A DNA stretch of 44,455 bases from Clostridiales bacterium (GCA_012839085.1 DUNZ01000063.1:1-44455), one strand, 5' to 3'. Numbered from the stretch's first letter, positions 25,153 through 34,981 are shown. Numbers and translations are program-made. The notes: generated by a model not told the origin, from the letters alone.

Positions 25153-27834
25153 CTAATTTAGAAAATCAAAGATAAATGGATTGGTCTGTTGATCTTCAAG
25201 AATATCAGCTTCATCATCTGGTATTACCGGTTCTTCGATTGTTGGTGTTGTAGGAGCTTTATGAAGGGTACATTCTCCCTTAGGCAGAATATATGGTGTA
25301 TCATCTGTTTTACCAATTTCGGTTTTGTTCAGATAAACCTTTTCCTTTAGCAATGTGCTAGGACAATTTTCTGTTGCTAATTTATTGGTTTTGGTACAGA
25401 TGGTTGCTTTTACATGGATATCACAAACTTCCGTAGGTTGGGTACCCTTTGCAAAATACTCAATTCGAGTAGCATCTCCACCCTCATATTGGTCGCATAA
25501 ACCTTCAACCGCTAATTTACCAGATTTTGTACATATTTTTGCGGTAACTATGGAGCTAGGTTTTGTAAATGATTTTGTTTCCAAATCCAAGGCATCATGG
25601 GTACGCTCCATGATAGTTCTCCATATAACCTTCTGATATTTACGATTGGTTTGATATCGGTTGTTATCAAAACCAGACCATATGGTTGCGGTATAATAGG
25701 GAGTATAGCCGGAAAACCATAAATCATAATAATCTGAGGTTGATCCTGTTTTTCCTGCCACCGGCATATTGATATTTTGGAATTTAATATCGGTAGCGGT
25801 TCCTTTCTTAACAACATCCTCCATGGCACTGGTTAGAAGCCATGCCGTGGATTCTTTCATAACCTGTTCTCTTTCCGGTTTTTTCTCTAATAAAATATTT
25901 CCGTTTTGATCTAATATCTTTGTATAAAAACTAGGTTCTATATAGACTCCCTTATTGGCAATTGCATTGTAGGCAGCAGTTAATTCAAGATTGCTTACAC
26001 CATCGGTAAGTCCACCTAAGGCCATTGGAAGATTAATATCAGAAACCACACGGCCATCTGATTCTTGTCTTGAATCAACAAGACTTGTAAATCCTAATTT
26101 GAGTAGATAATCATATCCAACCTGTGGGGTTATATCTGCTAAAGTTTTGACGGTAACAATATTCATGGAATCATAGATTGCTTTTCTTAAAGGTGATAAG
26201 CCCTCATATTTCTTTTTAGAGGACCAGTTTGTAACCTCTTTTTCCGTTCCAGGATAGTAATAAGGACCAGCATCGTCCTGTACACTAGCCAATGTAAACC
26301 TTGAGGTATCAAAGGCTGGTAAATAGGTGGATAGGATTTTAAAAGTAGAACCTGGTTGTCTTGTTGTATTCGTTGCACGGTTTAAAGTACGATTTCCTTC
26401 CTTTTCACCTCTACCACCGATGATGGCACTAACATAACCTGTGTTTTGCTCCATGATAACAAAGGAAGACTGAGGCTGTATTACCATAGAAGTCTTTTCA
26501 CCTAAGATAACATCGCCTTCGTCAACCATGGCCTCACGGAAAGCATCAATTTTTTGTTGCATATCTTCTTTGTTAATAAACAAGGATGATATTTTTCTTG
26601 AACCATCATCTACATAATAATCTTCAGGATCATCAAAGTCTTTGTAGAATTCCAGTAAATCATTGGTATGATAATGAATCACTGTTTTTTCTGGGTTGTT
26701 TTTCTGTATGGATAAAGCATAAGTTATTTCCCAATAAGATACTCCCATTTCAGGGAAGAAGGACTCGTCGGAATATACCTCATCACATATTTTTTGAATG
26801 ATAGGATCCTGAGGAGTAATGATGGATAAGCCACCACTATAAAGCAAGGTAGAAGCTTGGGTTTGTGTATAACCTAATTCAGACTGTAAATCCTCTAACA
26901 CCTGTTCAATAACTTCGTCCACATAATAACTGTAAAAAGAGGTGGTATCTAGTTCTTCATTTACAGATTGAATACGAGCATAGACATCATCGGCCAAGGC
27001 CTCCTCATACTCCTCCTGTGTACAGTAACCTTGTTCTAGCATTTCGTCCAATATTTCTGCTCGCCGTGATGCATTATTTTCAGGATAAGTAATTGGGTTC
27101 CGATATACCGGAAGTTGAGCAATGGCCGCAATTACCGCTGCTTCTGACAAGGTTAGCTCCTGAACACTTTTATTAAAATAACGTCTTGATGCAGTTTGAA
27201 CTCCATAGGTACCAGAGCCAAGATTTATGGTATTTAAATAACTTTCCAATATAAAATCCTTGCCCTTTATGTTCTCCAATTGTATGGCCAAGTACTGTTC
27301 CTGTATTTTACGTTCCAATCGGTCAATAAAATTATCTTCCCGTCCACCATTAAAAACTTGGTTTTTTAATAATTGCTGGGTTATGGTACTAGCCCCTTGA
27401 TCAAAATCTCCTCGATTTTTCAAACCATTTACAAAAGCACGAAAAATTCCCCTTACATCAATACCATCGTGCTCATAAAAACGTTCATCCTCAATAGCAA
27501 TAAAAGCTTTTTGAACTACGTCAGGTATTTCATCAATGGTAACAGGAATACGGTTGGAATGAGCTGCAATCAAATGTTCAATCTCATTTCCTTCCTTATC
27601 ATAAATGATTGTAGTAAATCCCGTAGGAACAACATCAATTTGTGTAATCTCCGGTGCACTATCCACTAGGCCGTTCACGTAACCAAGTCCTGCAAAGGCA
27701 CCGACTATGACAAGAAAAACTACAAATACGATACATAATCGAAAGAGAGTAATTCTTACCTTGGAAGTGAGCCGCCGGGATGTAGATTTTATATAATTTT
27801 GTTTGATTTCAATCCCTTTTTTACTATAATCCAT
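25153..27834 (-). CDS. Class A penicillin-binding protein (PBP1A family)
   Basis: A bifunctional peptidoglycan synthase of 893 residues. The ATG at 27834 (MDYSKKGIEI) is preceded by GGAGG at 5-6 bp; the ATG at 27852 lies upstream of that site. A basic cytoplasmic tail and one helix at about 30-55 precede the GT51 glycosyltransferase domain (EDERFYEHDGID, QGASTITQQLLKN, RKIQEQYLAIQLE). The transpeptidase domain has the active-site serine in PGSTFK, SMN, and KTGST. After it come two short Cys-containing segments (AKICTKSGKLAVEGLCDQY, ATICTKTNKLATENCP), like the C-terminal modules of clostridial PBP1A, and an acidic Pro/Glu tail. Monocistronic. Confidence 0.95.
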   Translation of the reverse strand: MDYSKKGIEIKQNYIKSTSRRLTSKVRITLFRLCIVFVVFLVIVGAFAGLGYVNGLVDSAPEITQIDVVPTGFTTIIYDKEGNEIEHLIAAHSNRIPVTIDEIPDVVQKAFIAIEDERFYEHDGIDVRGIFRAFVNGLKNRGDFDQGASTITQQLLKNQVFNGGREDNFIDRLERKIQEQYLAIQLENIKGKDFILESYLNTINLGSGTYGVQTASRRYFNKSVQELTLSEAAVIAAIAQLPVYRNPITYPENNASRRAEILDEMLEQGYCTQEEYEEALADDVYARIQSVNEELDTTSFYSYYVDEVIEQVLEDLQSELGYTQTQASTLLYSGGLSIITPQDPIIQKICDEVYSDESFFPEMGVSYWEITYALSIQKNNPEKTVIHYHTNDLLEFYKDFDDPEDYYVDDGSRKISSLFINKEDMQQKIDAFREAMVDEGDVILGEKTSMVIQPQSSFVIMEQNTGYVSAIIGGRGEKEGNRTLNRATNTTRQPGSTFKILSTYLPAFDTSRFTLASVQDDAGPYYYPGTEKEVTNWSSKKKYEGLSPLRKAIYDSMNIVTVKTLADITPQVGYDYLLKLGFTSLVDSRQESDGRVVSDINLPMALGGLTDGVSNLELTAAYNAIANKGVYIEPSFYTKILDQNGNILLEKKPEREQVMKESTAWLLTSAMEDVVKKGTATDIKFQNINMPVAGKTGSTSDYYDLWFSGYTPYYTATIWSGFDNNRYQTNRKYQKVIWRTIMERTHDALDLETKSFTKPSSIVTAKICTKSGKLAVEGLCDQYEGGDATRIEYFAKGTQPTEVCDIHVKATICTKTNKLATENCPSTLLKEKVYLNKTEIGKTDDTPYILPKGECTLHKAPTTPTIEEPVIPDDEADILEDQQTNPFIFDFLN

Positions 27835-28180
27835 AATAACCTCCAATCGCATACAACATATGCCATTATATTATAGCAAAAGCAAGCTATGAAATAAAGA
27901 TATAAATTTTGGCGACATTAAATGATTACCATTTTTGCCCTAATTTAATCAATTATTAGAAAAACAGGCACAAGATTACTGAAATTACACCTGTTTAATC
28001 AAATAACTACAGAGATTCCCAGAAAAATGAAAGATTATGTTCACAATACATGAACATATGTCGAAATATAACGAACTCAATAAAATGATGCGTTACATTT
28101 TACTTTAAAAAAAGTTGTTTTCTGTGTATAATGGAAATTGTCAGTTGTATTCTGTGTTTTTTCGAAAATGGGGGTATATT
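27835..28180. other. Divergent intergenic region with an 8 bp inverted repeat
   Basis: This 346 bp stretch separates the divergent PBP and DUF6514 genes. TATGTTCA (28036-28043) and TGAACATA (28051-28058) form an inverted repeat with a 7 bp centre, a possible protein-binding site. A TATAAT hexamer at about 28126-28131 may be the -10 of the downstream gene; I could not assign a good -35. No coding frame is supported. Confidence 0.45.
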
Positions 28181-28471
28181 ATGAAAGAATTAAAAGTTCT
28201 ATTTAGTAACGAAATTGAGCTGGAAGACAAGAGGAAAATGAAACTGTTTTATTGTCTTTCGGAAAAGCCGTCAATCATGAAGAAAGCGGCTTGCTGTTAT
28301 GGTATTCAGATAACAAAACGTCTGGATGATATCATTGAGTATGAGGAGGTTGAAGGTATATCTTATAGTAAGGAAGATGTAGTATCTATGATTAAAAGAT
28401 TATATCAATATAAAGTTACGCCAACCTCCTTAGTAGAAACCGTAGATGATTTTGTTACATTAGGTGCGTAA
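28181..28471 (+). CDS. DUF6514-like small protein
   Basis: A 96-residue protein starting MKELKVLFSNEIELEDKRK. The ATG at 28181 follows GGGGGTAT; in-frame codons back to 28115 include the promoter region and are unlikely to be translated. The pattern YGIQITKRLDD followed by ISYSKEDVVSMIKRLYQY and KVTPTSLVETVDDF matches my recollection of the clostridial DUF6514 family. No membrane segment. Function unknown. Its stop codon lies inside a 14 bp arm of an inverted repeat. Confidence 0.65.
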   Translation: MKELKVLFSNEIELEDKRKMKLFYCLSEKPSIMKKAACCYGIQITKRLDDIIEYEEVEGISYSKEDVVSMIKRLYQYKVTPTSLVETVDDFVTLGA

Positions 28472-28539
28472 TTACATGATCAATCATAGGGTTTACAGGA
28501 TCGGATAATATTAGTAAGTAGCAAAGATCATGTAATTAC
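28468..28539. repeat. Inverted repeat, 14 bp perfect arms
   Basis: GTAATTACATGATC (28468-28481) and GATCATGTAATTAC (28526-28539) are perfect inverted copies separated by 44 bp. The first arm includes the stop of the DUF6514-like gene. A T6 tract at about 28553 follows, so it could act as a long-loop terminator. No transposase or target duplication is visible. Confidence 0.7.
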
Positions 28540-28566
28540 TTAAGACATAATATTTTTTACATATTA

Positions 28567-28614
28567 TTTCATTATAAGGATTTCATTATAAGGATTTCAT
28601 TATAAGGATTTCAT
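28567..28614. repeat. 14 bp tandem repeat across the yigZ stop codon
   Basis: Three full copies of TATAAGGATTTCAT (28573-28586, 28587-28600, 28601-28614) plus a partial copy at 28567-28572. The convergent yigZ-like gene ends within the array. Confidence 0.93.
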
Positions 28615-29263
28615 CAAATAGGTATATTTCGTTATCAATTAAGGCGAAATATACCTGTTCTAATTCTTCCAACTTTGCCGTACCATTGGTTAATTCCGTT
28701 ATTTTTTTTATTAGGCCTTGTACTTTGTTGGTGGGAATAATTAGTTGTAATTGCACAATTTCTGTATATTCGCTTGATAAAACAGGGATTGATTCTTGTC
28801 CTATAAAATATTGTATTTTGCCTATGAAATTGTAATCGGTGGTTATGGATAACTTAGTACCTAGTTCTTTTGTAATGATGGTACTATTTTTTAATCCTTC
28901 TATGGTTGCAGATTGGTATGCCTTCACAAGACCACCAGTTCCCAGTAGTGTACCGCCAAAATATCGGGTAACAACTACGACTAAATCAGTCAGCTCATGG
29001 GCAATCAAAACATCAAGCATTGGTTTGCCAGCGGTTTGACTAGGTTCTCCATCGTCTGAGCAACGCATCAAGGGAATTTCATTTCCTATGATATATGCGG
29101 AACAATTATGAGTTGCATCCCAATATTTCTTTTTCATTTGTTCAATAAATTCTATAGCTTCCTCTTCTGAGCTAACGGGTGCTACCGTTGCAATAAAGCG
29201 AGATTTTTTAGCTATATATTCGCCGACGCCACCCTGATATATAGTCTTGAATGATTCTTTCAT
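28586..29263 (-). CDS. IMPACT family protein (YigZ/YvyE type)
   Basis: A 225-residue protein. YIAKKSRFIATVAPV, YWDATHNCSAYIIG, RCSDDGEPSQTAGKPMLDVL and VVVVTRYFGGTLLGTGGLVKAYQ are the standard N-terminal IMPACT/UPF0029 motifs; a DUF1949-like C-terminal half follows. Length is normal (about 210-220). The bacterial role is not firmly known; the eukaryotic relative regulates translation under stress. The last four codons and the stop lie in the 14 bp repeat, so the tail IMKSL is set by the repeat. Start is supported by GAAAGGAATG. Confidence 0.93.
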   Translation of the reverse strand: MKESFKTIYQGGVGEYIAKKSRFIATVAPVSSEEEAIEFIEQMKKKYWDATHNCSAYIIGNEIPLMRCSDDGEPSQTAGKPMLDVLIAHELTDLVVVVTRYFGGTLLGTGGLVKAYQSATIEGLKNSTIITKELGTKLSITTDYNFIGKIQYFIGQESIPVLSSEYTEIVQLQLIIPTNKVQGLIKKITELTNGTAKLEELEQVYFALIDNEIYLFDEILIMKSL

Positions 29264-29493
29264 AATAAAAGCATTCCTTTCGGTTTACATTGTGAACAAA
29301 AGTTTTTATTTGTAATATAATTATAGCAGGCATTGGCTATTGTTGCAATGAAGACAGGTTGTAATCAAAGTTGCATGCCATTTCATTTTATGATATAACA
29401 AAGTCAATAAAATCAAAAATAGCGAATCAGGGTATCCGTTTTATAATAAGTATAATTTAAAATTTATAAAATTTTTGCAGAAAGAGGAGTATT

Positions 29494-29988
29494 ATGCAAT
29501 TAAAATATATCTCATGGCTACCAGCGATGATAGTTATGGTTGTCATATTTTATTTTTCATCGAAACCGGCAGAGGATTCGAGTAAGAGTAGTGAATGTAT
29601 TGCGGAAGAATTTTTAGAAGTGTATGAAAATATCACAGATCAACAATTTTCTGGATCGGTTAGAGATGAAAAGATCGGTATCATAAATCATATTGTTAGA
29701 AAAGGTGCACATATTTCAGAGTATGCTTTATTAGCCCTTACATTAGCATTTCATTTTTTTGTATGGAGAAAGAAAATAATAAAAGTATGCGCTTATGCTG
29801 CAGGTATTGGAATTTTCTATGCAGCAACAGATGAATTCCATCAATTGTTCGTATCAGGTAGAGGTGGTCAGATAAGGGATGTTTTGATCGATAGCATTGG
29901 GGTGGCTTTGGGTATTCTTATCTTCTTATTCATCCTAAGAATAGGGAAGGCTCTATCCAAGCCCAGACCCTTATCTAAGATTGAATAA
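29494..29988 (+). CDS. VanZ family membrane protein
   Basis: A 164-residue protein with a starting helix (LPAMIVMVVIFYFSSKPAEDSS), then HIVRKGAHISEYALLALTLAF, AATDEFHQLFVSGRGGQIRDVLIDSIG and a last helix. The KGAHxxEY and DExHQxFxxGRxxxxxDxxxD patterns define the VanZ-like family, named after a teicoplanin-resistance protein but mostly of unknown function. AAAGAGGAG precedes the ATG. The KPAEDSS signature after the first helix is usual for this clostridial subgroup. Confidence 0.93.
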   Translation: MQLKYISWLPAMIVMVVIFYFSSKPAEDSSKSSECIAEEFLEVYENITDQQFSGSVRDEKIGIINHIVRKGAHISEYALLALTLAFHFFVWRKKIIKVCAYAAGIGIFYAATDEFHQLFVSGRGGQIRDVLIDSIGVALGILIFLFILRIGKALSKPRPLSKIE

Positions 29989-30043
29989 AACGATTGATAC
30001 CTTTACTTTACTAGAGGGATGGTTTATATGATTAAGGAGGAAG

Positions 30044-30226
30044 CTAGTACGGAACAAAACTATTGTTATCTTTACTATAAGCATATCCTAAGGAGCCTAG
30101 GGTATCTTCTAGTTGCTTTTGGTCGATATCAAGACTATCACATAAATCCTCCAAGCTAGAATATTCATCCCGTAATTTTGTATTAATATAGCTAAGTAAT
30201 ATAAATGGATCCTTTGGTATTTGCAT
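30044..30226 (-). CDS. DUF4250 family small protein
   Basis: Sixty residues. IPKDPFILLSYINTKLRDEY, SLEDLCDSLDID and LGYAYSKDNNSFV follow the DUF4250 pattern seen across Clostridia. The ATG is preceded on its strand by AAAGGAAGG. Soluble, probably helical; function unknown. It is convergent with the VanZ gene and divergent from rarA. Confidence 0.85.
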   Translation of the reverse strand: MQIPKDPFILLSYINTKLRDEYSSLEDLCDSLDIDQKQLEDTLGSLGYAYSKDNNSFVPY

Positions 30227-30455
30227 TTATAATTCCTTCCTTTATAATATATGATATATATATATTATACGGATGGGGAGCGAATATGCAAGACTAGGTG
30301 TGGATATGTAAGATCGTACAAGGAAATGTAGAAACTCTTTATCTCTTATATATATAGAGCTATCCAGTAGTTTGACAGGTTCAATAAAGGTGAAATTTAA
30401 AGATTAGCAACATGAGTTTATGTTACAAAGTACCTATAGATAGAGAGGCAATGGT

Positions 30456-31790
30456 ATGGATTTATTTGACTATATGAGAAATAATACAATGAAAAAAGAA
30501 GCCCCTTTAGCTTCGAGACTACGTCCTACTACTTTGGAAGAGGTGGTGGGACAAGAACATATTATCGGAAAAGATAAACTTCTTTATCGGGCGATTAAAG
30601 CCGACAAGCTTAGTTCTATCATTTTTTATGGGCCACCGGGAACAGGAAAAACCACCTTGGCCAAGGTCATCGCCAATACCACCAGTTCTCTTTTTACTCA
30701 AATCAATGCTACTTCTTCAGGAAAAAAGGACATGGAGGCAGTGGTTGAGGAAGCAAAAAACAATTTAGGAATGTATGGACGGAAAACAATCCTTTTTATC
30801 GATGAGATCCATCGCTTCAATAAAAGTCAACAGGACTACCTTCTACCCTTTGTTGAGGATGGTACGGTGATATTAATTGGAGCGACCACGGAAAATCCTT
30901 ATTTTGAAGTCAATTCAGCCTTGATTTCTAGATCCATAATATTTCAATTGAAGCCCTTGGTAAAGGAAGATGTTCAGAAGTTGATTATGCGAGCTCTAGA
31001 AGATGAGGAAAAAGGCCTTGGGGTTTATAAAGCAGTTATCACGGATGAGGCTTTAGATTTTCTTTCGGATATGGCCAATGGAGATGCAAGGGCAGCCTTG
31101 AATGCCATTGAATTAGGCGTTTTGACCACCCCTAGAAGTGAGGATGGACGAATTCATATTACCATCGATGTGGCTTCGGAATGCATCCAAAAAAGAGTAC
31201 TAAAATATGATAAAAATGGTGATAACCATTATGATACCATATCGGCCTTTATTAAGAGTATGAGAGGTTCCGATCCAGATGCAGCCATCTATTATCTGGC
31301 AAGAATGTTATATGCAGGAGAGGAAGTGGCCTTCATAGCAAGACGCATTATGATCTGTGCCTCTGAGGATGTATCCAATGCGGATCCCAATGCTTTGGTT
31401 GTTGCTACTAGTGCCGCTCTGGCAGTAGAGAGACTGGGAATGCCGGAAGCACAGATTGTTTTAGCTCAGGCAGCTGCCTATGTGGCTTGTGCGCCGAAAA
31501 GTAATTCTTCGGTTTCTGCAATCGAAGCAGCTATGAATGTGGTGGCCAATGAAAAGACGGCAACCATACCTTCCTATCTGCGGGATGCCCACTACAAAGG
31601 TGCTGCAAAACTTGGTCATGGAATCGGTTATCAATATCCCCATGATTATAAAAATCACTATGTGAAGCAACAATACTTACCAGATGAAATCAAAGATAGA
31701 AAATTTTATCTACCTTCCGATCAAGGTTATGAAGTGAAAATACAGGAATATTTAAAGAAATTAAAAGAAGAAGACTTGGGATTATCATAA
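30456..31790 (+). CDS. rarA: Replication-associated recombination protein RarA
   Basis: An AAA+ clamp-loader-like ATPase (MgsA/RarA/WRNIP1) acting at stalled replication forks. The 444-residue protein opens with PLASRLRPTTLEEVVGQEHI. Walker A is GPPGTGKTTL, Walker B is ILFIDEIHRF, sensor 1 is GATTENPYFEVNSALISRS. The C-terminal MgsA tetramerisation region (DAAIYYLARMLYAGE, KSNSSVSAIEAAM, YQYPHDY) is complete. A purine-rich AGAGAGGC precedes the ATG. Monocistronic, with a strong terminator. Confidence 0.97.
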   Translation: MDLFDYMRNNTMKKEAPLASRLRPTTLEEVVGQEHIIGKDKLLYRAIKADKLSSIIFYGPPGTGKTTLAKVIANTTSSLFTQINATSSGKKDMEAVVEEAKNNLGMYGRKTILFIDEIHRFNKSQQDYLLPFVEDGTVILIGATTENPYFEVNSALISRSIIFQLKPLVKEDVQKLIMRALEDEEKGLGVYKAVITDEALDFLSDMANGDARAALNAIELGVLTTPRSEDGRIHITIDVASECIQKRVLKYDKNGDNHYDTISAFIKSMRGSDPDAAIYYLARMLYAGEEVAFIARRIMICASEDVSNADPNALVVATSAALAVERLGMPEAQIVLAQAAAYVACAPKSNSSVSAIEAAMNVVANEKTATIPSYLRDAHYKGAAKLGHGIGYQYPHDYKNHYVKQQYLPDEIKDRKFYLPSDQGYEVKIQEYLKKLKEEDLGLS

Positions 31791-31797
31791 AAAGAAG

Positions 31798-31860
31798 AGC
31801 CTGATATCAAGATTGTTATAATTCTTTGGAATTATTACATTTTGATTTCAGGCTATTTTT
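31798..31860 (+). terminator. Terminator of rarA
   Basis: Outer arms AGCCTGATATCAA (31798-31810) and TTGATTTCAGGCT (31842-31854) with one mismatch enclose an inner perfect stem ATAATTC/GAATTAT with a 4 nt loop. A T run follows. Confidence 0.88.
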
Positions 31861-31934
31861 AATTGGTTTTTATATTTGGTGTTTTACTTATCTTAATTGT
31901 GTGTCTCATGATCCAATTTTTTTAGTGCAAGAAT

Positions 31935-32153
31935 TTAGTCTTCATTTTCCTCTTGATCTTTTCGATGTATGTGTCGATAAATCATAATAAAAAAATAGAG
32001 CATGATAGGTATAACAACGGCGCTAAATAAGCTAGCAAGGAATAATCCAGGAGCTTTCTCCGTAGTAAAAAATGCTGAAATAAAAGTAATCACAGGTATG
32101 GATAATATCAAAACAATGCCAATAATAGCTAGTATGCGTTTTCCTTTTTTCAT
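31935..32153 (-). CDS. Small two-helix membrane protein, unknown
   Basis: Seventy-two residues: a basic start (MKKGKR), a helix (ILAIIGIVLILSIPVITFI), a short loop, a second helix (LFSAVVIPIMLYFFIMIY) and an acidic tail (RKDQEENED). GAAAGGATTTC precedes the ATG on its strand. I do not recognise a named family; such proteins are common in Clostridia. Transcribed opposite to its neighbours. Confidence 0.75.
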   Translation of the reverse strand: MKKGKRILAIIGIVLILSIPVITFISAFFTTEKAPGLFLASLFSAVVIPIMLYFFIMIYRHIHRKDQEENED

Positions 32154-32259
32154 TTTGAAATCCTTTCGTAGAAAATAGTTTTTAAATTAATTTGATTATA
32201 AAGAAATCCTTTTAAAAAAGCAAGCGCCATAATCCTGTGATTAATCATCATTAAACCTA

Positions 32260-32288
32260 TTGGCATAATATGGATTGTCGTTTATAAT
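32260..32288 (+). promoter_or_regulatory. Sigma-A type promoter for the GGDEF-EAL gene
   Basis: TTGGCA (32260-32265), a 17 bp spacer and a perfect TATAAT (32283-32288), about 107 bp before the start codon. Confidence 0.75.
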
Positions 32289-32394
32289 AGAAATAGAAAT
32301 GTAGAAATTAATCGATTGTTGGCCTATGCCATAGGGAATTGGGTTGGCTAAGTGTAAACTCATACTTTGGTTTATTTGGAAGCGAGGTGCATGG

Positions 32395-34941
32395 ATGAAA
32401 TTACTGAAAATCTCTGTTTTTATTACAATTTTAAGTATAGCACTGGTTGTATTTGGATCAGAAACCAGTAGCATAGTGAATGCTTCAGAAGATGCAGAAA
32501 TTAAAAATGTTCTAATAATAAATTCCTACCACGAGGGTTTTACCTGGACAAGGGAACTGACCAAAGGCATTATTGAAACCTTGAATGATAGTGGCAATAA
32601 TATTTCGATTCAAGTAGAATATATGGATTGGAAGAACAATCCTACGAAAGAAAATTTAGAATACTTGTATGACTATTATGAGTTTAAATATCAGAATAAA
32701 AGTTTGGACATTATCATAACTACGGATGATATTGCCTTGGAATTTGCATTAGAACATAGAAAAGAGATTTTTCATAACGCACCCATTGTTTTTGCAGGGG
32801 TAAACCAAAGTGGTATGGAGGATATTGTCTGTGGATATACAAAAATAACTGGAGTTATTGAGGTGATTGATCCCAATCCAACCCTTGAATTAGCCCTTAC
32901 CATAAATCCAGAGTTGAAAAATGTATACCTGATTTTTGATAATTCGGAAAGCGGCTTATCCACAGGAAATATAGCCATAAATCATATCAAGTCCCGTTAT
33001 AAAGAATTGAATATTATTCCCTGTAATCACATGACCTATGAGGAATTAATCAATACTGTTCAAGGATTAGAAGAGGATAGTATGGTCTTGATTACCACCT
33101 ATTATAGTGATGTCAATAATCAAAGATTCGAGATGGACTTTGTAAATCGAGATGTAAGTGAAAATAGCAGGGTTCCGACTTATCAAATCTATGATTTTGG
33201 ATTAAATAACGGTATTCTTGGAGGGGTTATGATTAGTGGGAGACTCCAGGGAGAATTAGCAGGTGGCTTGGCCCTACAAATTCTTCAGGGTGCTGAGATC
33301 GATAATATTCCGATTATAACCAAACTGATTACTCGTACCGTGATTGATTATGAGCAATTAGAACGATTTGAAATTGATGAAGATATATTACCTAAAAATG
33401 TAGAAATAATTAATCGGCCATTTTCCTTTTACGAAACCTATAAAACCTTAGTCATCAGTGTAACATCAGCCTTTTTTGCATTAATCGTTTTTGTAGGCAT
33501 TTTACTCTTTTATATTAAGAAAATTCGTAAAATGAAAGAAGAGCTGAGGGAAAGTCATGAAGAATTGACTCAGATTTATGAAGAGTTAGCGGCTTCGGAT
33601 GAAGAAATTAGAGAACAATATGATCAGATGAAAACCATCAATAAAAAGTTGAAAGAAGGAGAGGAAAAACTGGCCTTTCTTGCTTTTCATGATTCTTTGA
33701 CGGGTCTACCCAATAAATTATCCTTGTATGAGGATACAAAAGCCATCCTCCTTCCGGGAAAAGGGATGTCTGCCTTACTATTTATCGATATCGATAATTT
33801 TAAAAATGTGAATGATGTGATGGGACATGCTTTTGGAGATAAAATCATTATTAAAGTGGGAGAAAGATTGTCCCAGGCTTTAAAAAATGGTCAGACTCTA
33901 TATCGTCTAAGTGGGGATGAATTCATTATCATTATTGAAAACCTCAAGGAGCCTGCTGAAGCAGAACAGTTTGCATCCCATATCTTAAATCTATTTTCAG
34001 AAGAGTTAGAGGTATTAGGGACTTCAATGCAAATCAATATTAGCATAGGAATCGCTATTTATCCGAACCATGGTTTTGATTTAGAGAGTTTACTAAAATG
34101 TGCTGACATAGCAATGTATTATGTAAAGGACATAGGTAAGAAGAACTATATCTTATATCAAGATCATATGAATCAAGCATTCATAGAGAGGGTGAATATA
34201 GAAAAGTATTTAAGGAAGGCTTTGGATCATAATGAAATTGAAATATATTACCAACCCCAATTAGATATTCAAAAGAATCAAATAATCGGTTTTGAAGCCC
34301 TTTTGCGTTGGAATAGCCCTCAGTTGGGATCCGTACCTCCGATTAAATTTATTAAAGTTGCGGAAGAAACCCACTGTATCATTCCACTAGGCACCTGGGT
34401 TTTAAAAAATGCATGTAAATTTATATATGATCTGAGAGAACAGGGGTATGGAAACTATAGTGTTTCGGTTAATATATCCATATTACAATTATTGCAAAAA
34501 GATTTTTGCGATATTATTTCTGATATATTAAACATGTATCAGTTAGAAGCACATTATTTAGAATTAGAAATCACAGAATCCATCTTAATGGAATCCTTTG
34601 AGAGAATTGAAAGTAACTTAAAGAGATTAAGAGATATGAAGGTTAGAATCGCCTTGGATGATTTTGGAAAAGGATATTCCTCCTTGAATTATTTAAAGCA
34701 ACTTCCTATCACCACCTTAAAAATAGATAAGTCCTTTATTGATATTGTTACAAGTTATCAGAAGAATTATCTGGCGGAACATATTATAACCATAGGGAAA
34801 AGTATGGGCATGTGTGTGGTGGCAGAAGGGGTTGAGAAACAGGAGCAGCTGGAATATCTAAAAATCCATGAATGTGACCGAATGCAGGGATACTTATTCA
34901 GTAGACCCATACCAAAAGATGAAATTTTGAAATTGCTTTGA
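32395..34941 (+). CDS. Membrane sensor with GGDEF and EAL domains
   Basis: An 848-residue cyclic-di-GMP enzyme. The ATG at 32395 follows GAGGTG by 5 bp. A signal-anchor helix (about 2-20) leads to an external domain (about 35-330) like the ABC-type substrate-binding (PF04392-like) sensors: VLIINSYHEGFTWT, IIITTDDIALEFA, APIVFAGVN. A second helix (about 350-375) and a coiled coil lead to a GGDEF domain with SGDEF at about 506-510, LLFIDIDNFKNVND intact, and no clear RxxD inhibitory site. The EAL domain (about 603-848) has EALLR near 636 and ALDDFGKGYSS. The phosphodiesterase side looks intact; cyclase activity is possible, or the domain may only bind GTP. It likely senses an external ligand. 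Confidence 0.93.
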   Translation: MKLLKISVFITILSIALVVFGSETSSIVNASEDAEIKNVLIINSYHEGFTWTRELTKGIIETLNDSGNNISIQVEYMDWKNNPTKENLEYLYDYYEFKYQNKSLDIIITTDDIALEFALEHRKEIFHNAPIVFAGVNQSGMEDIVCGYTKITGVIEVIDPNPTLELALTINPELKNVYLIFDNSESGLSTGNIAINHIKSRYKELNIIPCNHMTYEELINTVQGLEEDSMVLITTYYSDVNNQRFEMDFVNRDVSENSRVPTYQIYDFGLNNGILGGVMISGRLQGELAGGLALQILQGAEIDNIPIITKLITRTVIDYEQLERFEIDEDILPKNVEIINRPFSFYETYKTLVISVTSAFFALIVFVGILLFYIKKIRKMKEELRESHEELTQIYEELAASDEEIREQYDQMKTINKKLKEGEEKLAFLAFHDSLTGLPNKLSLYEDTKAILLPGKGMSALLFIDIDNFKNVNDVMGHAFGDKIIIKVGERLSQALKNGQTLYRLSGDEFIIIIENLKEPAEAEQFASHILNLFSEELEVLGTSMQINISIGIAIYPNHGFDLESLLKCADIAMYYVKDIGKKNYILYQDHMNQAFIERVNIEKYLRKALDHNEIEIYYQPQLDIQKNQIIGFEALLRWNSPQLGSVPPIKFIKVAEETHCIIPLGTWVLKNACKFIYDLREQGYGNYSVSVNISILQLLQKDFCDIISDILNMYQLEAHYLELEITESILMESFERIESNLKRLRDMKVRIALDDFGKGYSSLNYLKQLPITTLKIDKSFIDIVTSYQKNYLAEHIITIGKSMGMCVVAEGVEKQEQLEYLKIHECDRMQGYLFSRPIPKDEILKLL

Positions 34942-34981
34942 TATAATAGGTAGATAGAAATACATGATAAGGAGTTGTAAT

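Noticed and set aside
28050-28064. Partial match to the Firmicutes SOS box (GAACATATGT) upstream of the DUF6514-like gene
   Set aside because: The second half-site is broken (TCG instead of TCG-preceded GTTCG symmetry), and neither neighbour is a typical LexA target.
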